Assembly: GCA_028753945.1 (NCBI GenBank)
Contig: JAPNXP010000002.1
Span: 1,488,001-1,552,000 of the forward strand
From: Hexactinellida sp. DTS-2022
Lineage: Eukaryota > Porifera > Hexactinellida
Direction of reading: 5' to 3'
DNA: 64,000 bases
Every line of letters starts with the position of its first letter. Within the stretch, counting starts at the first letter, position 1. The notes under the pieces are model-generated. The model worked only from the letters and a program-made list of their open reading frames with translations. It did no database searches and was not told the DNA's origin. Position numbers and translations under genes: made by a program. Positions 34,339 to 46,600 of the stretch are shown piece by piece.

Positions 34339-36426
34339 CGCATTTTAATCCCCGCGATGTATATATGTACATTTATTCAAGTTATGTGTAATGCAAATTT
34401 ACTTGTTCGCCATTGCAGGATTGGAACTGAGGGGAGCTTGACCCACCTTTAGATTAATATATTTTACTCTTAAACTTATGTAAGATGTATATACGTTCCT
34501 AGTCATTAGTGATAATTATTATTTACTATTATCGTATTATGCAATGTTTCAGATGAATAGTTAAAATAGGACAATAATTATTTGATGGTTTAGTAACTAT
34601 CGCGCAAATGTTAATATATTAATCCGAACAGTCCGTTAACTAGGTTATAGGAGTTTAATCCAGGAATCCGGGATTGGAAAACCTAGCCCTACACTACTGA
34701 TAATTTGTTCGGACTAATGAATACAATTTTATATTTAGTATACAGTAGACTCTCGCTAATCCGAACAGCAGTCGATTAGTGAATTCTATAGACATCTATA
34801 CATTGAGAACCTCAAAATCCGTACAAAACTAATACAAACCTTCCTTATTAATCAGAACAAAACAATACAGTCAACTCTCGTTATATCGAAGTGCTCGGGA
34901 CCGTAGTTTCATTTCTTTATAAGCGGAGTTCGATCTTAAAAGAGTTCATTACAAGCTGAATACGTTGTAACCGGAGTTCGTTATACACGGAGTAAAATCA
35001 ATAGCTTAGAGGCTATACCTATATGGGAATAATAATTGACTCCGTTATAAGCGGAGTTTCGTTATATCCATTTCGTTGTAACCGAAGTTTTAATAATGTA
35101 ATAAGATAGAAGGATTTCCGGACCATTGAAGACTTAGTTATAACCAGGTACTTCGTTATATCCGACTTGGTTATAACGGGAGTGGACTGTAGTGTACTCT
35201 TAATTAAGATACTTGTCGATACTTAATTAAGATACTGTTTAATACTTCCATAGTAATATAAGAATACAGGGAACTCGCTCCCGTTATAAAGAAGTCGAAT
35301 ATAACGAATACCCGCTTATAATGTATTGGAGATTTCTCCCAGGGCACTAAATGCATTAATTATTATCCGCTTATAAGGCCGTATAAAATAAATACTTGTT
35401 TATCATCCCCGCCCGCCCCAATTTTTACTATCCGTCCGGATCTATTTTATTATTATCTTATGAACATAATCGTACAAAATATAAGCAATAAACTTGTGTA
35501 AAGTACCTACTATGCATAAATTTTGAATAAGTCCTTGTCCTATATTTTAGAGCATTACTTTAATTATTTGGGCATTGTCATGTTATTTTCTAATTAAATT
35601 AAATATTTATTTTTATTTTTGGCATAGGATGATGTTAGTATTTGCATATCAATGGGAATAAAAAATAAAAATAAAATCCCGTCCGCCGTCCCAATTTTCT
35701 CGAAAAATTTGGATGATAAACAAGTAATTTATTTTATGTGGCCTAACGAATATCCGGATATAATGAAGGAATTTCCAGGTCCCAAGGACTTCGTTATAAC
35801 GAGAGTTGACTGTATTTAAGATTTTTTCCACTTTTATTATAAATATATTTGTGTATTTCCCGTTCGGAACTTCGGAATGTGACATCTGCTTTTCCCTCCT
35901 GTTCGGATTAGCAAGGGTGTACTGACCAGCAGCCAGATAAAATTATTGCTCTTATCACAGGGTTCCACTCATTAACACAATGCTACACACTCCGAGGTTA
36001 TGGTTAAATATGTTTAGTGCAACTATTTCAGAAATGCTGTGAGCTTAGGTCGTTAGGGTAAGATAAACACAGTGACCATAGGTATTCATATGTTAGATAT
36101 TTGTTGTTTTGAAAAGTGCTCTAGTTATGGTGAAATGGCATTCAATTCAGTGAAGTAATTATAGAGAGAGTATTGGTAGGTATTATCTCGGCTTCGATGA
36201 ACTCTACAATAGTCAAGAATAATTGTAGGTAGTCTATTGTACGAAACAATGTGTAATATATATTTGAAATGAACTGATCTGTAATAATAATGTCATCTAA
36301 TGGTTAATGAGGGTTTTAAATAGGTTTCTAGAAGTTCTTATGGTTATTCAAGTGCAACACTGCTACGCATACCTTGATTCCACTCTTGTTATAAATACAC
36401 TTGCATAAGCTCTCGCTTAAAACGAA
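34339..36426. other. Gene-free stretch with TA-flanked MITEs
   Basis: Two CAGT-ended MITEs with CGTTATAACG-type stems, at 34868-35189 and 35267-35812, each between TA dinucleotides, plus an unpaired left end at 34740 (TACAGTAGACTCTCGCTAAT). About 600 bp directly upstream of the SAAL1-like gene look unique; no promoter element recognised. Confidence 0.65.
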
Positions 36427-37827
36427 ATGGCAGAGATATTCCGGAACCCTTCTCCTCCTGGCCAGGCTGATGCTGAGAGTGCCGAGTTGAAGCACCTGCT
36501 TGAAACGCAGGCTGATGACGTCATCACTGATACTATGTTCAGTAAATCATGGCTGATAACTACAATGAATAGAGTAGTACAGTATGTACAGAAGAGTTTA
36601 ATTCCAATTCCAATTCCTAGAATTAAATCTGTTGTTCAGAACGAACAAATAATCGTAGATCTAACTGACTCGAGTCCAGAGACAGATAGAGTTTCCTCTC
36701 CTAAGCGAGCTAAGCTTAACACTGATAGTATTCATAAGCCAACAGAAGTTATAGAACGCAGAGATAAAGAAGCTTCAAATGATGACAAAACTCGAGCCGT
36801 TAACAGCGAAGCAGAGTGCTCAAATGTCCCGGTGCCGAAAGAGAGTGCTGTCTCTCTAAGGCCCTCTGTCCTCGAGCTAGACGGGGACATAGAGAGCGAG
36901 TTTAGTACCTTGTGGGATGCCACTGTTAATCATAGAGTAGCTGCTTTCTTCAGTGAGAACAATCTGATTCCGATTATTATCCACATTGTGTGCAACTCGA
37001 GATATCCTCGTCTCAGTGAGATGTGTATGGGAGTGCTAGCAAACCTCGCGTGTACCTCTCAAGTAGCAGAGAAGGAATATTGCTCTCCACACATAGCTTG
37101 GTTTACTTGTAACATGTTAGTGTGTGACGATCCCCAGACACTAATGGAGACTCTCCGTCTCATAGAGACCTGTGTCTCCAATGAGAGTATACAGGAAGTG
37201 TGGTGTAGTGTGTTTGAGGATCAAAAAGTGGTTGATACTGTTCAGTTCATATTCGAAAGTTCTACTAATATTGAGTTGTTGTTTTCTCTGTCAAGGCTTG
37301 TTGATCTTCTCATAGATCTTTGGTCTCCACTACTGCAGAAGTTCAGCACAGTAGAAATGACTTACGCGCTCTCTGAAGCTCACAATCAAATAATGCATCT
37401 CAGCCTAGAGACAGCTGTCAACATAGTAATGATACTGCACCAGCTGTCGACAGCTGATGAAGGAGTGCAGGTGTTGCTTAAGCTTCACACTACTATTGTA
37501 GACAACTGCAGCAACCACATACTGATACTGCACGAAGAACTGGGGCCTCAGCTAGCGTTTAGCGATGCCAGCTACAAAGCTGCAGTGTCGATTCTTCTAT
37601 TTACAGTGGAAAGTTTAAAGATTAAGCTGGGTACTGTTCTAATAGAAGGGGGAAAAGATCTACGGGCAGTCTTGGTAGATATATCTCAGAAAAATGGGAA
37701 AGTTAGCAACAAAGAGAAACTCCATAGTGAGACCAAATGCAAACTAAATTCACCAGCTGTCCAGACAGAGAATCCTGAACAATTGGATCTTTTGGAGAAA
37801 ACTCACTTACTAGAACATAATATTTGA
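36427..37827 (+). CDS. SAAL1: SAAL1-like armadillo-type protein
   Basis: 466 residues, intronless. It opens with MAEIFRNPSPPG and MFSKSWLITTMNRVVQ, matching the NPSPP and YSKHWL region of vertebrate SAAL1. An acidic, low-complexity insert follows (residues about 65-155). Then DIESEFSTLWDATVNHRVAAF aligns with the SAAL1 block MENEICRVWDMSMDEDVALF, and CPRL-type SRYPRLSEMCMGVLANLAC, DPQTLMETLRLIETC and FIFESSTNIELLFSL follow in order. The fold is predicted to be helical repeats. The role of SAAL1 is poorly defined (linked to cell proliferation in mammals). The protein ends earlier than vertebrate SAAL1. Start is the first ATG. Confidence 0.82.
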   Translation: MAEIFRNPSPPGQADAESAELKHLLETQADDVITDTMFSKSWLITTMNRVVQYVQKSLIPIPIPRIKSVVQNEQIIVDLTDSSPETDRVSSPKRAKLNTDSIHKPTEVIERRDKEASNDDKTRAVNSEAECSNVPVPKESAVSLRPSVLELDGDIESEFSTLWDATVNHRVAAFFSENNLIPIIIHIVCNSRYPRLSEMCMGVLANLACTSQVAEKEYCSPHIAWFTCNMLVCDDPQTLMETLRLIETCVSNESIQEVWCSVFEDQKVVDTVQFIFESSTNIELLFSLSRLVDLLIDLWSPLLQKFSTVEMTYALSEAHNQIMHLSLETAVNIVMILHQLSTADEGVQVLLKLHTTIVDNCSNHILILHEELGPQLAFSDASYKAAVSILLFTVESLKIKLGTVLIEGGKDLRAVLVDISQKNGKVSNKEKLHSETKCKLNSPAVQTENPEQLDLLEKTHLLEHNI

Positions 37828-37870
37828 TCAATGGATATGTATATATTATTGTTTGCCTATATTATAATGC

Positions 37871-37877
37871 ATTATTA

Positions 37878-37918
<41 letters not shown>
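37871..37918. repeat. (ATT)n microsatellite
   Basis: About 15 ATT units 45 bases after the SAAL1-like stop. Confidence 0.95.
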
Positions 37919-37922
<4 letters not shown>

Positions 37923-40638
37923 ACTATTATTATTAACATAATTACATTACTATTCTTCTCATTGTTTCTGAATTCGTAAAATGAATTGGTTGATCTTTGG
38001 CTATAACTTATTAGTAACTATATTATTATTACAAGCTGCTCGTCCGCGCTACGTGCGTTCTTACAACTTGCACTCGGGCCTGCGGCCCTCGCTTGTATTT
38101 ACAACACATGCCTTTTCAAATATAATCCCGGTTGTATTTAATGACATACTCCAATAGACGTAATGCAAATTGAGTAATTTATATGCAGGGCAGCCAAGAG
38201 GGGGGGGGGGGGGGGCAGGGGGGACAGTTGCCCCGGGGCCCGTGGGTCTAGGAGGGCAGTAAAAATTCCTAAACAAAGTTATTAGTTTAAGAATGTAAGC
38301 ATAATGTTACCGCCAAATGCTGCCTTCAGATAATAAAATTGAATGATATATAGTTAACTTAAACTTTAATTATAAAGAGATAAGGAAATCGTGTAAAATG
38401 AACATTTGGGTTTGGGAAAGGTTCCAGAGGGGCTTGTCAATGGAAATTGATCTCCGAAAAAACTGGTCCTAAGACCATTTTTCCTGGAATTTTGTTCCAG
38501 GATCAATTTTTTGGGCCCAATTTTCCAGTGACAGGCTTATTCATAAAAATTTTTGGGTCTGGCGAAAAATCGCCTAGCCTACTATTCTAGTAAATACGGT
38601 AACTAAATAAACACAAACCTCAGAAGGACCAATTTTCCACAGAAGGACCAGATTTCCATGAAAATTTTGGTCCCCCCGGACCAATTTCCCAAGGGGACCA
38701 AATTTTCCGTGACAGGCCCATCATTATTGTTTGCCCTGGGGCACGAAAAACCTCTCGGCGGTCCTGTTTATATGCATGATTGAGCTCAAACTGAATCTAG
38801 GTGCCTATTAAAAAAAACTGTCGGTTATGTAACGAAAAATTAACAAAAATTATATACTCCCTCCCTACATCACTCTTTTGCCATTTTGTAATAAAAAGGA
38901 CGGGCTGTAACACTTAGCCCTTGAGCATTACTTAATATTCTAAGGCCCTATACACAGGTTGATTATATACGGGGAAACATTTGGGTAATATTTAGGTGAC
39001 CGCTAGTGACCGACAAAACAGTAATGCTATTGTTTCAGAGCTGTATATTTATATCCGTGGGCCCTAGCCATAGGTATATACGTATAAGGACAGAGCAAAT
39101 ATATGGGCAAATACTAATCAGAGTATTAATATTTATGCTAATTAGAACTGATAATTTTCTAGATATCAAAGCTTGTCTGTGTATAATAATATACCAACTC
39201 CAAATAGAAAATTAAATATCACTAAGGAACTGTACAACTCTGTGGACCCCTGACTTTGGGCTATTATTGATTTAAATAGTTGGATCAAATAGACACAATG
39301 GAATATTAGAAATGTATGGTTAGACGACGGAACACATTAACTGATTGGATGAATGAACTTCCTCTCGACCAATTAAATTACAGTCTCAGCTGCTAATCCA
39401 TACTGGAAACTCTCGAATTTAATTGGCTAAAGTTTTGGCACCTTTTGAGAGGGAAGATGTAAGTATTTTTCCTAGATATTAGAACTTGTTCCTAGATACA
39501 CTTACCAGTTCCTCAATCAATTCCGAAAAAAACAAATCATTGTGAATTAATATTTAAGATTATATACTTCAAGTTAGGACTTCTGAAATTCTGTATTTGC
39601 TAATAGCAATAGTTCAACACGTACTTTAATGTGGTTTAATATGGTTTGCAATCTTAATTAAGTTACGAATATATCAGTTATACAGTAGTTATAATAATTA
39701 TACAAATAAGGACCTTACCATTTGGCAATGCTGGATTCGGTTAACGTTACTTCAAGATTTTATAAATCAGTTAACCGTTTTGAAATATGCTGTGATATTA
39801 TTAATGTTTGCGTTATGAGAAAAATTATCTGGTGTCTCTTGTTATAATCCAATGATTATTCCCATCGTCGCGTCACATGGTAGATTTCAGTGATACATTG
39901 TTTTAAGTTATCTGGAAATAAGAAATTAATTGACTGATTTAAAAAGATGGCCTTGATTAGAGAAGAATCTCTAAAGCCCACCATACATGATGCTACAAAG
40001 TTGCATCGTGTACACATATTGGAATGTTACATGCAATTTTGTTGCATAAAACAATGTTGCATCATGTATTATGATCGTTCCATGCAACATTGTTACACCT
40101 TGTATGTTACCTGCAACAGTTGCATAAGAACGGTCAAGAATACATACTTATCATGTTAGATACGAAAAGTCGTAATAGAAATTCATAAAACGAGGATTTT
40201 ATTTTATTTAAAGCATCCAAAATTCCTTGCACTCTTTATGTTGCAACAATACAGCACATCAACTAAGTTTACTATATTAATGCAATTATATATTAATTAA
40301 TGTAATGGACACAAAATCACACAAATATGTAAATGTAGTATGTATTACGTAGAATCCAAATGTATTAGATACGCTATAAAAATGCAAATTTACAATATTT
40401 AATGCGATTATTAATAAATTAATGCAATAGACACACAATCACACAAATGTATTAGATAGTACTATAAAATGCAAATTTGCAATATATAATACAATTAAAG
40501 CAATAAACACATGCATACACAAAATGGTTTACAGTCAACATATAGATACCTATAAAATACAAACTATTTTAATTGAGTTTATATTTCACAAGCACATAGA
40601 AATTCATTGGTTATAAAATCATTTTCTCCTTTTAAGCT
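37919..40638. other. Gene-free stretch upstream of the RdRP fusion gene
   Basis: Contains a repeat at 38034-38965 sharing its two ends (CTGCTCGTCCGCG... GGCCTGCGGCCCTCGCTTGTA and ATACACAGGTTGATTATA) with 58768-59045. A Ginger-like short element is inserted near 38436-38535 (TGTCACTGG / CCATTGACA ends, AGCC flanks), followed by a second GGACC-rich unit to 38715. 39985-40130 is a cluster of GTTGCATG/CATGCAAC words. The last 450 bases are AT-rich. No promoter motif is recognised. Confidence 0.6.
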
Positions 40639-43600
40639 ATGAACTGTAGAAAGTGTGGGACTGAATTGCTACCTCTTGAGGATATCTGCTTCTATGCCAA
40701 AAGCATTAAGTCCGTAGACCTCATGATTCGACACGAGAAAGCTGCGCTGTTGGAAGACAAATTCAAATTAACTCCCGACAAACCCAAATATTTCAATATA
40801 ATTTGTACAAACTGTGACTCCCCTGTCGGTAAGAAGCACCCACACGGTCCCAGCTCGTCGAGCATACTAGCTTTTGGGAACGACAAGATAGTCCTGCTCG
40901 GCCGGAGCTTAACTGGTTCCAAGAAAGACGCCTGGTACAACGTGTACTTGGAGCCCCCATTCGATGGCCTGCTGGTCCGAGACTCCGCCTCATTCTTCGG
41001 AATTTCACAGGCTAAGAATCCGGACGCACCAGCGCCACAGTTTGAGATGTGTCCCATCGTCTGGCCCGACCCCCAAGACCTGTCTCACTTTAAGCACGAT
41101 GACATCATTATGTCTGACGTCATCCCCAGGGACTACCAGATAGCAGCCTACATCGAGGCGCTGCAGAGAGACCTCATCCTGGTGCTGCCCACCGGATGCG
41201 GCAAGACGCTGGTGGCTAGCATCGCCGCCGCCCGCATGAAGATCCTGAACCCCGGACACATGGTGCTGTTCCTGGTGGACAGGATTCCCCTGGTGTTCCA
41301 GCAGGGAGAATCTATCAGCATCGAGACACACCTCAATGTCTGTTCTCTCACGAGCGAGTTCAACACTAATCTCAAGCGCCGGAAGCTGACACAGGGGGTG
41401 TACGACTTGTTGGTGTCCACTGCTGGCTCTTTCGTATCTCTCAAAGGTTACTTGTCCATTGACAGATTCTGTTACGTCATATTTGACGAGTGCCACCACG
41501 CTACGAAGCAACACGATTACAAGGTTATACTGGAGCAGATCAAAGAGTGTCCTCCTCCCAACCGCCCGCGGGTCCTGGGTCTCACGGCGTCCCCTCCCTG
41601 CTCCCAGGATCTCTTGGAAAAGTTCCGACACTCTTTCTTCGACGCCCCCATCTGCCACGACCTGTCTCTCTCGGACTACGAGTACGCCTCGGCTTCTGTC
41701 GACACGGAGCTGGTGCTGGAGCCTGTCTGGGAGCTGAGGGAGTACAAAATGTGTATGGAAGCAGAGCTGTACAAACTGGCTGACGAGATTAATGCGATAC
41801 TTGGTAGCAAAGAACTCTCGAAGGGTGAGTGGGGGAAGAACAGAGACCAGCTGATGACCGCCTTGTTTGAACTGGACAGCAGGAAGGAAGAGGGAGTGCA
41901 AACGCGTGTTGAAGCTATTAAGAAGATATGCGAGGTGCTGGCTAATACAGAAGTACTAGGGATAACGTATGACAACGATAAGTTGGAGGATCTTGCCGTG
42001 TACCGGGATCTAGAGCACAGAGACACGTTCTCTCCCGAGCTAAATGCTCTGTTTAAGATTCTGAAAGATTTGCCAGATGACTCAAAGATAATAATATTCG
42101 TCCGCACACGGGTTATAGCTCACATCCTGAATGACATCCTGAAGAGAGACGCGGCCATCAGCAGGAGGTTCTCTCCGCAGAAGATAGTTGGGCAGTACGG
42201 CCTGTTCGGGATGAGCTGGATAAACGAGCAGGAGGAGGTGCTTGAGAAGTTCCGAAACGGTCCCTGCAGCCTCCTGGTGAGCACCTCAGTGCTGGAGGAG
42301 GGCCTAGACATTCCAACTTGTGACGTAGTCATCCGACTCGGCCGCATCAACTCTTTTATTTCTTACAAGCAGAGCAAGGGCAGGGCAAGGAAGAAGGACA
42401 AGTGTAAGTTCATTCTGATTATGTCGAAGGAGGACGAGGAAGGTTTCGCGGATATTCTCGCGCAAGAGGCCGAGGTTAAGAAGCTGCTGAGAGACCACTT
42501 CTCAGCTGACCCGGTCCCCTCTGCCACCACCCTGCAGCTGCAGGAGCAGGTGAAGGCAGACATGGTCATTTCCCCGCGAAACACGGAGCCTCTGCTGAAC
42601 AGTGCGGAATGCGCAGTGGAATTCTATTTCTCCACCTACCTGGAACTATTTAACGTCCGAGACGCTATAGCCGAGTTCCTCAGAGATGACTTCTATCTAA
42701 AAGTAAACCTTATAGACCAAGCTAGAGACAGCTCTGTGTGGAATCGCAAGGGAATATTCCCGCCTGAGGACTCCCTCCTCATCCTGGGCCTAGGGACGCA
42801 GCACAGGAACATATACCAGAGATACAAACAGCTGACTGTGGAGTGGTCCTTCTCCTTCCTCAAGGACACCACCAGTGTATGGACCCGAGTGCAGTTGCCC
42901 ACCGGCCAGTCTGCCACTATAGTGACAACCTGGGAAGTCACCAAACTTTCCCTGGGCAGCTTCATAGACAGACGGAGGTTCCAGTTCTGTAAAGAGCTCG
43001 AAGCAGCAGCGGAAGATACTGAGGATGACACAATAGGAAGGTTGGAGTTAATATCGAAGAAGAGCATCGAGATAACCGTATTCAATAGTGTTCTCCTTAT
43101 AGAGATTCCTTTGACCTCTATCCGTCGGTTCGCATTATGCCATTGGAAGGATAGCGAAGTGACGCTGTACCTGCCCCTTAGCTACAGTCCCACTATACGT
43201 GCCAATCACGAAGGCCCTCGTCTCTCCTGCAATGAGTGCGAGCTCTTAACCCACTTCGGGAAACATCCTGTGCTTTCTGTCACACTAAAGTATGATAAAG
43301 CCGATTGGAGTGAGCTCTGGATATTCCTGCATTCGTCCTATTTCCCTGTCCCAGTGTTCGACTCGCACGTCACCATATGCTCCCCTCCGGACCCTGCAGT
43401 GTCCTTGGAACATCCTGACTATTGGGCGAAACCCGTCCAGGACTGTTTGTGGTTATTCTATGTGCTCAAGGCCAACAGAGATATATGCATACCCGACTCA
43501 ACTATTCGCTACCTTTCCCATGAAATATCCCAAACACCAGTAGAGCACATGCACAGGCTACAGAAGACGTTCGGAGACTTGCTATCAGAGCTGCCCAAGG

Positions 43601-46600
43601 GCAAGACCGTATACTTCTGCGACTTACTAACTTCGTTCAGAGACAGACAGGAGAGGAATTCTAAGAGCACCAGAGAGCCTATAGGGCCCCCGAGCAACTT
43701 CTGTCACGTGGAGTGTGCCATGCTAACTCCCTCCCGCATAATCCCCCTACACCCAATCTTGACTCAGTGCAACAGACTGTACAGGAAGTACCCGCAGGAG
43801 CGGTTCCTTAACCTGGCCTTCCGAGAGGAGCACGCGGAGGCGCTGAACTGCAGCGAGGTCCTCGAGCGAGTTAGGACCCCCCTCCAGACAGGCATCGACA
43901 TAGAAGGAATCAAGTTCTACTTCCTGGTGTGTAGCGGCAGTCAGATGAGAAGCAAGCGGGCTATTTTCTTGCATATACCGGACTCGGACTCTCCATCTCC
44001 GGCCGATAGGATCAGGTGTATGAGAGCAGAGCTAATCGGGGACTCTGTTATTACTAACGTCACCAAGTACATCTCCAGACTGGGTCTGTTCTGCACCTCC
44101 GACTACCCCATCTGCGAGATAGACGAGGCTAGCACTCTACAGCTGGAGGACATCAAGGCTGGCAACGATGTTATGCTTACTGACGGCAATGGCAAGATTG
44201 ACAGGAATGTCGCCGAAACCGTCTTCGAGAAGTATAATCTGAAACAGACTTCTTCCAACACTTCTGCTCTTCAGATCCGCCTGGCTGGACTGAAGGGCGT
44301 TTTCACCATAGTGGACCCCAGGACAGACCCCGACTTCTCCGCCGCCGCCGCTGCGGGACAGCACTGCTCCATCATATACCGGGAGTCCATGAAGAAGATA
44401 CAGTGGACGCACTCCATGCTGTGTCTCGTTAAAGTAGGCAAATACAACAAACTGTTCTTCAACACGCAGATGCTGACTCTCCTCTCGAGTCTGGAGGACA
44501 GAGCTCAGCAGTGGGACCCGAAGCCGAGACTGAGAGAACTCTACAAAAACACTCTTGAAGACTTTGCCCAGTTATTCAAGGATGAACATAAAGCTAATTC
44601 CAAGCTCATGTCTCACCTTCCTAACTATTCCAACCGCACACCATCGCACTTCGATATTCTCTCAGAGCCGTTCCTGTTGTCTCTTCTCCGGTGCGTCTAC
44701 ACACACGACATCAAGATGCTAATCAACAGGTTCCATTTCCAGGTGGGAGAAGGGTGTATTCTGATGGGAATCCCGGACCCTATAGGCGTGCTGAAGGATG
44801 GAGAGGTGTTTATTCGGTATGAAGACGCTAAGGGTGTTATTGTAGTAAGGACAGGACGCATACTGGTGTACAAAAACCCCTGTCTGCATCCCGGAGACCT
44901 GCTGGTGCCACTTGCCGTGGACAAACCGGAGCTGAGCCATCTGCACAACGTTATCGTGTTCCCCATTACTGGCGAAAAGTCCATCCCGGCCTGCTCCGGG
45001 GGCGGGGATCTGGACGGAGATGAGTTCGGGATTATTTGGGACGAGGCGCTAATCCCCCCTGAGGGCGCCGTGTTCGAATCTCTAAACTACGACAAGGTGC
45101 TGGAGAATTACAAAGCCGGACTTCAGGAAGATGAGACTGAGGAACAGCCTGCAGTTACTATCGACAGGCCAATACATAATGTTGAGAATGTGCAGATACT
45201 ACTAGCTGAAGCCTACTGCAAGATAGTATCCAATGACTTGCTTGGTATCATATCGCATTACCACGTGGCTGTTAGCGATATGAAGCCAGACGGAGCCAGG
45301 GACGATCTGGCTATCCAGCTGGCCAAACTAGCTTCCATCGCTGTGGACTCTCCTAAGACAGGAGTAACCCCAGTAATACCACACGACATAAAGACTTTAA
45401 TCAAGGATAAGGGATACCCGGACTTTATGGAGAAGTTCCTATCTACTTCTTATCCGTCTACCAAACTGCTAGGGGAGCTGTACCAAATGGCTAAGTCCGT
45501 CTGCTTCGAGTCCAGCGAGTGGGAGAATGTACTTAATTATTATGAAAAGCACGAGTTTCTCCACAGAATACCACCTAACATACCGCCAACGGTATTTGAA
45601 ATTCAAGGCTACGAGGAGTACATGGACAGCGCAAGAGATGTATATTTTGAATACGGTAGTGCGCTCCAGAGGATAATGCTGGCGTTCGGGATCGAGACAG
45701 AGGCGGAGGTTGTCCTGAGTCTTATAATCAGGTGTCACCCTCTCCTGTCGGCCGACAAGGGCAAGACCACGAGTGCACTGAGGGCCGCAGCGCAGCATCT
45801 CTCGCAAGAGTTCAGGCACACATTCCACAGAGACACTGCTAGCAGCCAATACCTCAAGAAAGCAGCCGCCTGGTATCTCACTGTCTACCAACAACAGCAA
45901 AGCCAAAATGGGATATTTCTCTCATTCCCATGGTTAGTAGGAGAATACCTATGCGACATTATGGCCTCGCAGAAATTTCATACGAAAATTGACATGTACA
46001 CAACAGTAGGAAGGTCAGCGAGGGAATACTTGAAGTGCAAGTACGATTCAATTCGTAATGTAGTGGAATCAAAGATCGGACTTTTGCCCTTGATTGAGGC
46101 GACCATCAATTCAACAGCTAAGCTGATGCTCCCATCTACTTCTCCTACACAGCTTATTACATCCACTGATCCTCCACAAATCCTCCCATCTACTGATGCT
46201 ACACAACTAATCACATCTACTGATGCTACACAACTTATTACATCTACTGCTGCTACACAACTTATTACATCTACTGATGCTACACAACTTATCACATCTA
46301 CTGATGCTACACAACTTATTACATCTACTGCTGCTACACAACTAATCACATCTACTGATGCTACACAACTTATCACATCTACTGATGCTACACAACTTAT
46401 TACATCTACTGATGCTACACAACTTATTACATCTACTGATGCTACACAACTTATCACATCTACTGATGCTACACAACTAATCACATCTACTGATGCTACA
46501 CAACTTATCACATCTACTGATGCTACACAACTTATTACATCTACTGATGCTACACAACTTATCACATCTACTGATGCTACACAACTTATTACATCTACTG

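Noticed and set aside
41005-41901. 298-codon minus-strand frame
   Set aside because: Shadow of the helicase-coding sequence; composition is not protein-like and it crosses all helicase motifs.
42600-42720. Dicer dimerisation domain after the helicase
   Set aside because: Only vague resemblance (SAECAVEFYFSTYLELF); no RNase III or PAZ motifs anywhere, so the protein is not called a Dicer.
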